A stretch of DNA of 64,000 bases from Dictyobacter kobayashii (GTDB lineage: Bacteria; Chloroflexota; Ktedonobacteria; Ktedonobacterales; Ktedonobacteraceae): contig NZ_BIFS01000002.1 of the NCBI RefSeq assembly GCF_003967555.1, positions 1,674,001 to 1,738,000 on the forward strand, given 5' to 3'. Shown one piece after another: positions 25,193 to 34,170 of the stretch. Every line of letters starts with the position of its first letter. Position 1 is the stretch's first letter. The position numbers were made by a program, and so were the translations under genes. The notes beneath the pieces were generated by a model. It made no database searches. It worked only from the letters and a program-made list of their open reading frames with translations, and was not told where the DNA came from.

Positions 25193-27019
25193 CTACCCTT
25201 TATATTGACCTGGCTGCTGGGTAGAGTATGTAGCGGGTAATAGCTGTCCCATGTCACGGGCTGGAGGATCCAGTAGGATTTGTGGCTGGGATTTATGGCG
25301 GTTAGATGTGATGGGTCTCTCGGAAAGGAGCAGACGCTGATTATTAATGGCGATCCTGGCCCAGGGAGCGGTCACATACCGTTTTTTCCTGTCGCCATGT
25401 TCGTCCTGTTCAAGCCAGTCATGCTTGTATTTTTGCGGCGAAACATAGATGTAAGGCATATGCTGTGGCCGCCGCCGATTGACGATAACCCCTTGCAGTG
25501 GGGCATGGAGCCGCCGCAGCATATGCGCCCATTTTTGTAGTTGTCGTGCCTGTTCCCTGCCAGCCTCAACAATCAGCAAAGCCGCGTCAGCACATGAAGC
25601 CAGGGTCGTCGTGTTAGAATCCTCGGTTAGAGGAGCCGCATCAATGATAATAATATCGATCAAACTACTGGCCTGTCCTTCTAGATCCTGTGTAGGTTGA
25701 ACCAGACAATTGATGAGCAAGGATAAAATGGGTGCGCGCAGGATATTTCCCTTAACCGCTGGCAGCGGGCCGGTTGGTAAAAACCAGAGATTAGGGATCG
25801 AGGTTTGATGCTGATGCAACCAGGATTGTATTTTATTATTGGGTCCTTCTTGAAAGAGCATGTTCTCGGTCATCACAGTAGTAAGCCCATAGATATTGGG
25901 ATGTTTAAAGATGCGGTGCAGGGAGCCGCGTTGCAGGTTGCCATCGATCAACATGACGCGTAGCCCGGTGTGGGCCAGTGTGATCGCTAGATTAACCGCC
26001 GTAGTTGAATTACCTGCCCTGGCTTGTATGCTTGTTACCAACACGGTATGCTTTTCGGCGCATTTCATAATCAAATTGGTACTGATGGTGCCAAATGCTT
26101 GTTCAATCACATCATTATTTATAATTGGAAGCTCATTGCGCATCTTCTGCTCAGCCATTCTGATATAGGGAACACTGCCCAGGGCTGGCAGCTCGGCCAG
26201 TTGTTCTACGTCTTCCGCCGTTTTAATCGTGGTATTGCTCCAATCGAGTAGTAAGATAAATACCAGGGAGAGCACCAGGCTTAGAGCGCCAGCGACTACT
26301 GTATTGAGCAAGGTGTGGGGACTGCTGGGTGAACTGGGAACATTAGCTGATTGAACCACTTTCAGACCGGTAGGGATTTGTAATAATTGCTGTTGAAGCT
26401 GGGTATAATTGGTCAGCAAAGAATTATAAGTAATCTGATCGCCGTTAATAACATCGTTCTGGTGAGAAATACTTTCTGCGGTTGCCTGGGATGCTTGCAG
26501 GATCGAAAGTTGCTGTTGATCATTATCAACCGTTTTTTTTGCATCCCTTACATTTTTTGCCAGCCGGATAGAGACATTTTTCACTTGCTGTAGTGCAAGA
26601 TTATTTTGGGCCTGGATAAAGACATCAACTATGGTATTAGCAATCAAACTTGCCCGAACAGGATCTTTATCTGTAACGCGTACTTGAATAATCGGTGTAT
26701 TATCCAGGGGCGAGTCACTTACCTGGTCAGCCAGCTGTTGTGCTGACACCTCATGCAGCCTGTTCGCAGCAGCTTGTAATACATCGGGGCGCGTAATCAG
26801 TAGCGCATCACTTTGAGCGAGAGCCTGATCAACAAAAATACTGCCGTTATTCGTGCTTGTATCATGAACCTGTATTAGTGCAGAGGTTTCATAAATTGGA
26901 TGTGCTATAACATTGAGGATATATGTTACTGCCGTACAGCATACCACCGCCAATACCAGTAACCAGAGCCAGCGGCGCAACAGTGCCCCATAATGGCCTA
27001 TGCTTGTTCCAATAGACAT
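25193..27019 (-). CDS. Wzz-type chain-length regulator fused to a degenerate BY-kinase domain
   Basis: The protein has 608 residues. A first membrane helix (about 18-38), an outside Wzz domain with a coiled-coil-like stretch (about 140-215), the PxxP-like PSSPSSPHTLL near the second helix (about 238-260), then a ParA/CpsD-like cytoplasmic domain. The Walker A position reads QARAGNSTTAVNLA: the invariant Lys of GKST is Asn. The second Asp motif reads VMLIDGNLQRG instead of the usual DxDLR. The C-terminus has a few Tyr but no Tyr cluster. It is therefore probably a structural regulator without normal ATP hydrolysis or autokinase activity. It heads the leftward glycan operon. The ATG at 27019 follows GGAAGCGGA; a 32-residue upstream extension was rejected. 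Confidence 0.85.
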   Translation of the reverse strand: MSIGTSIGHYGALLRRWLWLLVLAVVCCTAVTYILNVIAHPIYETSALIQVHDTSTNNGSIFVDQALAQSDALLITRPDVLQAAANRLHEVSAQQLADQVSDSPLDNTPIIQVRVTDKDPVRASLIANTIVDVFIQAQNNLALQQVKNVSIRLAKNVRDAKKTVDNDQQQLSILQASQATAESISHQNDVINGDQITYNSLLTNYTQLQQQLLQIPTGLKVVQSANVPSSPSSPHTLLNTVVAGALSLVLSLVFILLLDWSNTTIKTAEDVEQLAELPALGSVPYIRMAEQKMRNELPIINNDVIEQAFGTISTNLIMKCAEKHTVLVTSIQARAGNSTTAVNLAITLAHTGLRVMLIDGNLQRGSLHRIFKHPNIYGLTTVMTENMLFQEGPNNKIQSWLHQHQTSIPNLWFLPTGPLPAVKGNILRAPILSLLINCLVQPTQDLEGQASSLIDIIIIDAAPLTEDSNTTTLASCADAALLIVEAGREQARQLQKWAHMLRRLHAPLQGVIVNRRRPQHMPYIYVSPQKYKHDWLEQDEHGDRKKRYVTAPWARIAINNQRLLLSERPITSNRHKSQPQILLDPPARDMGQLLPATYSTQQPGQYKG

Positions 27020-27340
27020 TCCGCTTCCACCTTTCCACCTCCATCGCCTCTTCGCAACTTTTGTTATCTTTGAGACGCCAAAATTACCCACGAACACAAC
27101 ATACAACGTTTCCACAAAATTATAGTAACTCGCTAACCATCAATCCTATTTCTCTCCAAGTAGAAAAAATTATATTTTGATAATCTTATATGTATTAATT
27201 CTTTTGATAAAATTTAACCATAAAATACAATAATTAACTGCAATACAACAAATTAACAACTTGCCGCATACATAGCTGGCACTATAATGTGGTGCTGTAG
27301 GTATCAGGGAGATGTTGTTAGAAGGGGAAAAATCAGCCAC
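27020..27340. promoter_or_regulatory. Divergent promoter region of the glycan locus
   Basis: This AT-rich 321-bp spacer separates the leftward wzz-like operon and the rightward glycosyltransferase operon. On the plus strand TTGCCG (27261-27266) and TATAAT (27283-27288) are 16 bp apart, about 50 bp before the first rightward start. No gene is seen. Confidence 0.6.
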
Positions 27341-28600
27341 ATGAAAATTCTTTTTATCACTCCTTATCCCCCGTCCCGCATACGCGTGCGTGCTTATGGT
27401 TTTGTGCAGCAACTGTGTCGGGAACACGAAGTAACTATTTTGACCCAGAGCTCGAATGCGCAAGAATGGCGTGATTGCCTGGCTCTGCAACAGCAAGGGT
27501 TTGAGGTGATAGTAGTATCCGAGCCGCGTAGCTATGCGCTAGCGCGTAGTGGATTGGCGCTGGCAAGTTCGACCCCTCTACAGGTAGCATATGCCCGCTC
27601 AGGATGTTTTTTACACCAGGCGCAACTTTTATGCGCGCGCAAGCACTTTGACATCATCCATGTTGAGCATCTACGTGGAATTGCATCTATGGACGCACTG
27701 GTCCAGGATCATCCATTGGTATGGGATGCCGTGGATTGTATCAGTGAGCTATGGAGGCAGACAGCTCGCTCCGGTCCCAGCCTGGCACTGCGCACCGTGG
27801 CGCTGCTAGAGTATAAGCGCACAAAGCGTTATGAGCGCCAGCTTCAGCAGAAGATCGCGCATATTGTAACGACCTCAGAAAGTGATCGGCAGTCACTTTT
27901 TGCGCTTGCCCGATCCGCGCGCTTAAAAGAGGAGCCCAACCCAGAACGTATCACGGTCGTTCCGTGTGGAGTGGATCTGGATTATTTTGCGCCGAGCGAC
28001 CAGCGTTATCGGCCCTATAATATTGTATTTTCGGGTAAGATGAGCTACCACGCCAATGTGGCCGCTGCGCAATATCTTTATCATAAAATCATGCCTTTAA
28101 TCTGGCGTGTCGAGCCTGCCGCTACCTTAACGATTGTTGGCAGTCACCCTCCCCAATCAATTCAGCGCCTACGCCTGGACCAGCGGGTAGAGATTACTGG
28201 TTATGTAGATGATATCCGCCCATATATCAAGCGTGCGCATATTATGCTCAGCCCAATGGTGTACAGCGTTGGTATCCAGAATAAAGTCCTGGAGACGATG
28301 GCTCTGGGCACTCCGGCCGTGATTTCAGCCCACTCCGCGCAAGCCTTAAGTGCTCGACCGGGACATGATATGTTTAGCGCCACATCAGCTCAAGAATTTG
28401 CCACGGCGGCATTGCACCTGATGCGTGATGCCGCGTTGCGGGAAAAGATAAGTCAACAGGCGCGCCAATATGTGGAGCAGCGGCACCGCTGGTCTGATGT
28501 GACACAACAGTTAGTGCATATTTATCAGCGTGCCATCTCTGGGGAAGCTCAAAAAGAGATGATCACAGTGCCTGACCCGGTCGCATCCGACCAATTGTAG
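27341..28600 (+). CDS. Glycosyltransferase family 4 (GT-B)
   Basis: The protein has 419 residues. The N-terminal Rossmann part starts MKILFITPYPPSRIRVRAYG; the C-terminal part has VVPCGVDLDYF, IVFSGKMSYHANVAA and MVYSVGIQNKVLETMALGTP, the donor-binding signature of GT4. It probably adds a sugar to a lipid-linked intermediate in the cytoplasm. The ATG at 27341 has AAGGGGAAA upstream. It is the first gene of the rightward operon, followed after 72 bp by another GT4. Confidence 0.88.
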   Translation: MKILFITPYPPSRIRVRAYGFVQQLCREHEVTILTQSSNAQEWRDCLALQQQGFEVIVVSEPRSYALARSGLALASSTPLQVAYARSGCFLHQAQLLCARKHFDIIHVEHLRGIASMDALVQDHPLVWDAVDCISELWRQTARSGPSLALRTVALLEYKRTKRYERQLQQKIAHIVTTSESDRQSLFALARSARLKEEPNPERITVVPCGVDLDYFAPSDQRYRPYNIVFSGKMSYHANVAAAQYLYHKIMPLIWRVEPAATLTIVGSHPPQSIQRLRLDQRVEITGYVDDIRPYIKRAHIMLSPMVYSVGIQNKVLETMALGTPAVISAHSAQALSARPGHDMFSATSAQEFATAALHLMRDAALREKISQQARQYVEQRHRWSDVTQQLVHIYQRAISGEAQKEMITVPDPVASDQL

Positions 28601-28672
28601 GCACCACGAAGGATTAACGAATGGGTAGTTATACCCACCAACACGATAGACGCAATCAAGGAGAATTGATCA

Positions 28673-29881
28673 GTGAGCGATGATACAAAGCGACTTAAGA
28701 TCGCGTTACTAACAGCGCTAGATGCTCAGGATCGCCGTTCCTGGTCCGGCACCTTCTATTCGATTGCGCAGGCTTTGCAGAAATATTGTGGCGACATCAC
28801 TTATATTGGTCCAATGAATGCCGCCAACGAGATGTTGTTTGGGCGTATGACCCACGTCGCCTCCCGTTTCCTCCTGGGGAAGAACTTTTTATTTCGCCAC
28901 TCGCGCGCGGTATCGAAACGCTATGCTAGCCTGGCTTCTGAACGCCTGGCCGCCAGACCTTTTGACATCATTGTGTCATTGAGTGGCGCAACGGAAATTG
29001 CATTTTTAAAGACAACTCTTCCGATTGTCCTGGTTGAAGATGCAAATTTTCCACTGTTACGCGGCTATCACCAACACTTTTCCGCTTTATTAGAATGTTC
29101 GGCCAGCCAGGTCAATGATATTCAGGCACGCGGCATTCGTAATGCGGACCTGATATTGTATGCCACTTATTGGGCGGCTAAAGCAGCCATTGAATATTAT
29201 GAGGCGGAGCCGCAAAAGGTGAGGGTGATACCATTTGGAGCAAATCTAGAACATATTCCGGCTAGAGAGCTGGCGCTGGCCCGGCGCAAAGGGCGTCGCT
29301 GCGAATTACTATTTGTCGGGGTCAATTGGGAACGTAAAGGCGGCGATATCGCCTTTGAGACCCTTTGTGAGTTGGAAAAGCTAGGCATCGAGGCCTCATT
29401 AACGACCTGTGGCTGTATCCCTCCACGTTGGATCAAGCATCCACGGCTCACGATCATACCATTTTTAGATAAGAATGATCCCGAGCAATTTAAGCGCTTA
29501 GAAGCTTTATATCTTAATTCGACCTTTTTGCTCCTACCAACCAGGAATGAATGTTTTGGCATTGCTCTCTGTGAGGCCAACGCTTTTGGCTTACCCGTTA
29601 TGACGACCCACACTGGCGGTGTGCCAGAAGTAGTGAGCAATGGTGAAAATGGTTTCACACTCCCTTACTCTGCGCGAGGTAAAGAATATGCGGCGATGAT
29701 TGCGCATGTCTATCGCGACGAAAAACTTTACCAGCATATGATCCAGCAGAGTCGCGCGGCTTTTGAAGAGCGCCTGAACTGGGATGTGTGGGGGAAGGCG
29801 GCAAGGGAGGCCATATCACTGATGATGCTACAGCGCAACGATGCTCGGCTATTTGTTGAGCCTCAGCCCCTTTCTCATTGA
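28673..29881 (+). CDS. Glycosyltransferase family 4 (GT-B)
   Basis: The protein has 402 residues, with a GTG start and AAGGAG about 10 nt upstream. The C-terminal half has LLFVGVNWERKGGDIAFETL and RNECFGIALCEANAFGLPVM followed by TTHTGGVPEVV, the GT4 nucleotide-sugar site. The N-terminal acceptor half is diverged. It lies between a GT4 and the initiating sugar transferase, so it probably makes a later linkage of the same repeat unit. Confidence 0.88.
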   Translation: MSDDTKRLKIALLTALDAQDRRSWSGTFYSIAQALQKYCGDITYIGPMNAANEMLFGRMTHVASRFLLGKNFLFRHSRAVSKRYASLASERLAARPFDIIVSLSGATEIAFLKTTLPIVLVEDANFPLLRGYHQHFSALLECSASQVNDIQARGIRNADLILYATYWAAKAAIEYYEAEPQKVRVIPFGANLEHIPARELALARRKGRRCELLFVGVNWERKGGDIAFETLCELEKLGIEASLTTCGCIPPRWIKHPRLTIIPFLDKNDPEQFKRLEALYLNSTFLLLPTRNECFGIALCEANAFGLPVMTTHTGGVPEVVSNGENGFTLPYSARGKEYAAMIAHVYRDEKLYQHMIQQSRAAFEERLNWDVWGKAAREAISLMMLQRNDARLFVEPQPLSH

Positions 29882-29920
29882 AAACTCTTTTACTACAAAT
29901 TTTTAATTATTGAGGACAGA

Positions 29921-30619
29921 ATGAATCAGACAGAGAAACACATTATTGTAGAGGCGCAGACTCCGGCATCAGTTCCATATCTTTATGGGATGAGCCCTGA
30001 CATTATTTATGTTCCTTCGCCATTTTTTGATATGGTGAAGCGCGGCATAGATTGTACCGCTGCCTTAGTGGGCCTTTTGCTGCTGTCCCCCCTCTTTTTA
30101 TTGATTGCCTTGCGCATTAAAATGCACGATGGAGGGCCTGTTTTGCATTTTCGTGAGATTGTCGGTCGCGATGGCAAGCATTTTTTCGCCCTCAAGTTTC
30201 GTACCATGATCCTGGATGCGGATGACTATTTACAGCGTCATCCCGATCTGCTGCAACTGTATCAGAAAAACATGAAGCTGACACTTGATCCCAGGGTGAC
30301 CGCGGTCGGGCATTTTTTACGCAAATCTAGCCTGGATGAATTGCCTCAATTAGTCAATGTCCTGCTAGGGCAAATGTCACTGGTGGGGCCACGCATCATT
30401 CATCCAAGCGAGCTGGCTCGCTATCGGGAGTATGCCCATAAGCGGCTCTCGGTCAGGCCTGGAATTACAGGTCTCTGGCAGGTGTGTGGCCGGCAGCACT
30501 CCTCATATGAGGAACGCATCGCCCTGGACATGCAGTATATCGATACCCGTTCTCTGCTACTTGATCTATCCATTCTGCTCAAAACATGCAAAGTCATAAT
30601 CGTACATACTGGGGCCTGA
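29921..30619 (+). CDS. Undecaprenyl-phosphate sugar-1-phosphate transferase (bacterial sugar transferase, WcaJ/WbaP C-terminal type)
   Basis: The protein has 232 residues. It has a single N-terminal membrane segment (about 38-62) and the monotopic catalytic domain: FALKFRTMILDADDY, DPRVTAVGHFLRKSSLDELP, LLGQMSLVGPR and VRPGITGLWQV, which are the conserved blocks of the family, including the DE pair that binds metal. It starts glycan assembly by placing the first sugar phosphate on undecaprenyl phosphate. The long four-helix N-terminus of WbaP is absent. The ATG has TTGAGGACAGA upstream. Confidence 0.92.
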   Translation: MNQTEKHIIVEAQTPASVPYLYGMSPDIIYVPSPFFDMVKRGIDCTAALVGLLLLSPLFLLIALRIKMHDGGPVLHFREIVGRDGKHFFALKFRTMILDADDYLQRHPDLLQLYQKNMKLTLDPRVTAVGHFLRKSSLDELPQLVNVLLGQMSLVGPRIIHPSELARYREYAHKRLSVRPGITGLWQVCGRQHSSYEERIALDMQYIDTRSLLLDLSILLKTCKVIIVHTGA

Positions 30620-30654
30620 AGGATGACAGTGGCAAAGATGCACATTACCAGTAA

Positions 30655-30840
30655 GAATGAGTCTTACTCCCATCATCATGGGGAGCGTGCCGCCCTTATG
30701 CGGACGTGCGCTGACGCGCCCGAGCATTTTTTCTTATGTGGTGTAGAAAGTGCGCACAGCGCACTTTCTACACCACATAAGAGGACTTCTTGAGCGCCAA
30801 AGGCGCTCAAACTCAGGCGTGAAGATCGCGGAGATCATGA
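30655..30840. repeat. Dispersed hairpin element, copy A
   Basis: The core is a perfect 24-bp inverted repeat with a 3-nt loop (30732-30755 / 30759-30782; core AAGTGCGC / GCGCACTT). On one side lies a smaller hairpin TTGAGCGCC-AAA-GGCGCTCAA (30790-30810). The flanks match copy B (55781-56105) in reverse orientation, including CGCCCGAGC and TGATCTCCGCGATCTTCACG-like segments. It sits between the sugar transferase and gmd genes and may form RNA structure inside the operon transcript. Confidence 0.8.
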
Positions 30841-30876
30841 GGATAAGAAACATTCTAAACATTGAGAGGATTTTCT

Positions 30877-31890
30877 ATGCCAAATGCACTAATTACGGGC
30901 ATTACAGGTCAGGATGGGAGCTATTTAGCCGAGCTTTTATTGCAAAAAGGCTATCGCGTCTATGGTATTGTTCGCCGGGCCAGTACTTTTAATAGTGAGC
31001 GCATTAGCCATTTGCTGAATGATATCGAGTTTATTGATGCCGATTTGTTGGACCAGGCATCCTTGATTCATGCCGTTCGTCATTCACGTGCCGATGAAAT
31101 CTACAATCTGGCAGCGATGTCATTTGTGGGGACCTCATTTTTACAACCAGTCGCCACCGGCGAATATACCGCGCTCAGTGCTGCCCGCATGTTAGAGGCC
31201 GTTCGCTTTGTGGATCGGCCGGTGCGTTTCTATCAGGCCTCAACCTCTGAAATGTTTGGTAAGGCCCAGACCATACCCCAGAACGAGCACACACCTTTTT
31301 ATCCCCGCAGCCCTTATGGGGTCGCCAAGCTATATGCTCATTGGATGACCGTCAACTTTCGCGAGAGCTATGACCTGTTTGCCTGCTCAGGAATTTTGTT
31401 TAACCATGAATCTCCGCGCCGGGGACTGGAATTTGTCACGCGCAAGATCTCGCATGCGGTGGCGCGCATTCACCTGGGTTTACAGGACAAACTGAAGCTG
31501 GGAAATCTGGAAGCAAAGCGAGATTGGGGTTTTGCCGGGGATTATGTCCAGGCGATGTGGTTGATGCTACAGCAGGAAGAGCCTGATGATTATGTGATTG
31601 CTACCGGAGTATCGCATAGTGTGCGCGAGTTTGTGGATGCCGCCTTTGATTACATTGGCATCGATGATTGGTCACCTTATGTGGAGATTGAGCCGCAGCT
31701 ATTCCGGCCCGCTGAGGTGGATCAGTTACTAGGGGACGCTAGCAAAGCCCATGAGAAACTTGGTTGGGCCTCGGTGACATCTTTTGAAGATATTGTTCGC
31801 AGCATGGTAGAGCATGATATTCGTCAACTGACCCAGGCGGAGGCCATCATAAAAAACGCGAGCTATCTACTTACCGCCCAACCCTGCTAG
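30877..31890 (+). CDS. gmd: GDP-mannose 4,6-dehydratase family enzyme
   Basis: The protein has 337 residues and belongs to the extended SDR family: TGITGQDGSYLAELL with the NADP motif and RRAST loop, the catalytic STSEMFG...YPRSPYGVAK (Thr/Ser, Glu, Tyr-x3-Lys), and NHESPRRGLEFVTRKI, which is diagnostic of Gmd. It converts GDP-mannose to GDP-4-keto-6-deoxymannose. Because gmhA, gmhB and hddA follow, the substrate may instead be GDP-manno-heptose, as for DmhA of Yersinia; sequence alone does not decide. The ATG at 30877 follows GAGAGGA. The dispersed hairpin element precedes it. Confidence 0.9.
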   Translation: MPNALITGITGQDGSYLAELLLQKGYRVYGIVRRASTFNSERISHLLNDIEFIDADLLDQASLIHAVRHSRADEIYNLAAMSFVGTSFLQPVATGEYTALSAARMLEAVRFVDRPVRFYQASTSEMFGKAQTIPQNEHTPFYPRSPYGVAKLYAHWMTVNFRESYDLFACSGILFNHESPRRGLEFVTRKISHAVARIHLGLQDKLKLGNLEAKRDWGFAGDYVQAMWLMLQQEEPDDYVIATGVSHSVREFVDAAFDYIGIDDWSPYVEIEPQLFRPAEVDQLLGDASKAHEKLGWASVTSFEDIVRSMVEHDIRQLTQAEAIIKNASYLLTAQPC

Positions 31891-31946
31891 ATCGATTCAA
31901 GATACCCTGAAAAACCTTCCAGTAACGGAAAGAGAGTATTTGAACG

Positions 31947-32906
31947 ATGACCAAGCCAGCTTGCATCCTTATCACCGGTATTTCCGGTTTTGTGGGAGGC
32001 TATCTCGCTCAAGAGTGCCTGCGCTGTTATCCGGACGCTAGAATTTATGGCCTGTATCGCCGTGCCGCGCGCCAGGTACCTGAGTTGGCCGGCATTCACT
32101 CTATAGTTGGAGACATTTTATCGTTAAAAAGCATGCAACATGTCATTGACAGCGTGCAGCCAGACCTGATTTTTCACCTGGCTGCACAATCATCGGTTGC
32201 CTCTTCCTGGTCTGATCCGGTTGGCACACTCCAGGTCAATGCTGAGGGGGCGGTACATATGTTTGAGGCTGTGCGTCTGGCTGGCATCATGGCGCGTATC
32301 GTTGTCGTTGGTTCAAGTGAGCAGTATGGCAGTGTGCCGCTCGAAGCTAATCCGATCAAAGAAGATCAACCATTTCGACCAATCAATCCTTATGCCGTCG
32401 CCAAAGCGGCGCAGGATTTTTACGCATATCAGTATTTTGCCGCTTATCGGTTGCCTACTTTGCGGGTACGGCCCTTTAATCATTTTGGCCCTCGTCAGCT
32501 ACCTGTATTTGTGGTGGCCAGCCTGGCACGGCAGATCGCTTTGATCGAAGCTGGCAAAGTTGAACCGATCCTGACCGTTGGCAATCTGCGAGCCAGGCGT
32601 GACTTCTTGCCGGTTGAAGACGTGGTCAAAGCTTACCTGGCTGTCGCGGAACAGGGTCAGTTAGGAGAAGCCTATAATGTTGGTTCGGGGATCGCCCACT
32701 CAATTGGAGACATACTAAATATATTGTTGCAGCACGCAAACTGCCCTATTCGTATCCGCGAAGATCCCAATCGCCTGCGACCGCTAGATCAACCAATCAC
32801 CATGGCTGACATCTCACAAATTCAAACCCATACCAACTGGCAACCAGAGTTGGATTTTCAGCAGGCACTCAAACAAACACTTGACTACTGGCGTTCCATT
32901 GTCTAA
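31947..32906 (+). CDS. rmd: GDP-4-keto-6-deoxy-mannose (or heptose) reductase, extended SDR
   Basis: The protein has 319 residues with LITGISGFVGGYLAQECL (NAD(P) site), SSEQYG and NPYAVAKAAQDF (Tyr-x3-Lys), and FNHFGPRQLPVFVVASLARQ, the pattern of Rmd/GDP-6-deoxy-4-keto reductases paired with Gmd. With the preceding enzyme it would give GDP-rhamnose or a GDP-6-deoxyheptose. The start ATG is 56 bp after gmd with AACGGAAAGAGAG upstream. A C4-epimerase function is the alternative. Confidence 0.85.
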   Translation: MTKPACILITGISGFVGGYLAQECLRCYPDARIYGLYRRAARQVPELAGIHSIVGDILSLKSMQHVIDSVQPDLIFHLAAQSSVASSWSDPVGTLQVNAEGAVHMFEAVRLAGIMARIVVVGSSEQYGSVPLEANPIKEDQPFRPINPYAVAKAAQDFYAYQYFAAYRLPTLRVRPFNHFGPRQLPVFVVASLARQIALIEAGKVEPILTVGNLRARRDFLPVEDVVKAYLAVAEQGQLGEAYNVGSGIAHSIGDILNILLQHANCPIRIREDPNRLRPLDQPITMADISQIQTHTNWQPELDFQQALKQTLDYWRSIV

Positions 32907-32953
32907 GAGCTAACAAGGAGCGCCCCGAACAAAATAGAAAGATATATAAAGGG

Positions 32954-33571
32954 ATGACCATTACAAATTATTTCACAGAAGTTTCTGACATGTTGCAGGC
33001 GATCTCACATGAACAATTGGAACGCATCTTTGTTATCCTGGAGCAGGCCTATCGGCGCAATAAGCGCATCCTGATCATGGGCAATGGGGGGAGCGCAGCT
33101 ACCGCCTCGCATTTCGCGCTCGATCTGGCCAAAAACACTATCTTCCCCAATTCTCCCAGACTCAAGGCTATCTCTTTGACCGATCATGTGCCGTTGATTA
33201 CAGCCTGGAGCAACGATACGGCTTACGAGGATATTTTTTCCGAGCAACTGGTCAGCCTGTTGGAAGACGGCGATGTCGTTATGGGTATTAGCACCAGTGG
33301 CAACTCTAAAAATGTCATTAACGCGATCTGCTATGCTCATCACGCCGGGGCTACGACCGTCGCATTGCTAGGAGCCCGGGGCGGCAAGTTAAAAGAACTG
33401 GTCGATGCCTATATCTTAGCGCCAGGCCAGAATATCGAGCAGGAGGAAGATGCTCATATGATCCTGACCCATATGATGACGCGCCATATGCGCTCTTTTA
33501 TACTGACAGGCGAGTCCGCCCGGGCCAGAGCGGTGGCTACAACCCCTAAAACACATTTATACTCGCGTTAG
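32954..33571 (+). CDS. gmhA: Sedoheptulose 7-phosphate isomerase (SIS domain)
   Basis: The protein has 205 residues, normal for GmhA. The SIS-fold signature is ILIMGNGGSAATASHFALDL, with ISTSGNSKNVINA (phosphate loop) and QEEDAHMILTHMM (the Glu/His catalytic region). It converts sedoheptulose 7-phosphate to manno-heptose 7-phosphate. It starts 47 bp after the reductase and is followed by gmhB and hddA, the complete chain up to heptose 1-phosphate. Confidence 0.9.
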   Translation: MTITNYFTEVSDMLQAISHEQLERIFVILEQAYRRNKRILIMGNGGSAATASHFALDLAKNTIFPNSPRLKAISLTDHVPLITAWSNDTAYEDIFSEQLVSLLEDGDVVMGISTSGNSKNVINAICYAHHAGATTVALLGARGGKLKELVDAYILAPGQNIEQEEDAHMILTHMMTRHMRSFILTGESARARAVATTPKTHLYSR

Positions 33572-33609
33572 CTTTCTATATTTGATTGAGGAGACGGAGA
33601 ACACTTATT

Positions 33610-34170
33610 ATGACGGTAGTCTTTCTGGATCGCGATGGTGTTATCAATGAAAATAGAATGGATTATGTCAAAAGCTGGCATGAGTTTCATTTTCTCCCCG
33701 GAGCTTGTGAGGCGATCGCCCTTCTTACGTCTGCTGGTCATCAGGTAGTTATCTGTACCAATCAAGCAGGCATCGCCACTGGATCTCTAACCATCGAATT
33801 AGTTGAAGCTATACATAGACGTATGCTTTGCGCCATTGTGCAGGCCGGGGGACGCGTGGCAGGTGTTTATTATTGCCCTCATAGCAAGCAGGCAGGGTGT
33901 ACCTGTCGCAAACCAGGGCCAGGATTGTTGCTGAGGGCCAGTCAGGAATTGCAACTGGACCTGCAAGGCGCCGTTTTTGTGGGCGATGGACTTACTGATA
34001 TCCAGGCCGCGCTGGCGGCGGGTGTAACTCCCATCCTGGTGTTGACCGGCCGTGGCAAAGAGCAGTTGCGGCTGGCGGCTGATGTTATTACTACCCCTTT
34101 TTTGGTGGTTGAAGATCTCAGCGCGGCTGCGAAAATTATTATGCAGGGAGGAATATGTGTTAATTGCTAG
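33610..34170 (+). CDS. gmhB: D-glycero-D-manno-heptose 1,7-bisphosphate 7-phosphatase (HAD-IIIA)
   Basis: The protein has 186 residues. FLDRDGVINE is motif I, VVICTNQAGIATG motif II, and VFVGDGLTDIQAALAAGV motif IV. A zinc-binding CPHSKQAGCTCRKPGPGLL loop (Cys/His set) is typical of GmhB and places it apart from general HAD phosphatases. It removes the 7-phosphate after HddA has added the 1-phosphate. The ATG at 33610 was chosen over an in-frame TTG (33586), as the conserved domain starts there. It overlaps hddA by 14 bp. Confidence 0.9.
   Translation: MTVVFLDRDGVINENRMDYVKSWHEFHFLPGACEAIALLTSAGHQVVICTNQAGIATGSLTIELVEAIHRRMLCAIVQAGGRVAGVYYCPHSKQAGCTCRKPGPGLLLRASQELQLDLQGAVFVGDGLTDIQAALAAGVTPILVLTGRGKEQLRLAADVITTPFLVVEDLSAAAKIIMQGGICVNC

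Noticed and set aside
24710..25240. 176-codon plus-strand ORF
   Set aside because: It is antisense to the O-antigen-ligase-like gene, whose frame has clear membrane helices and family motifs.
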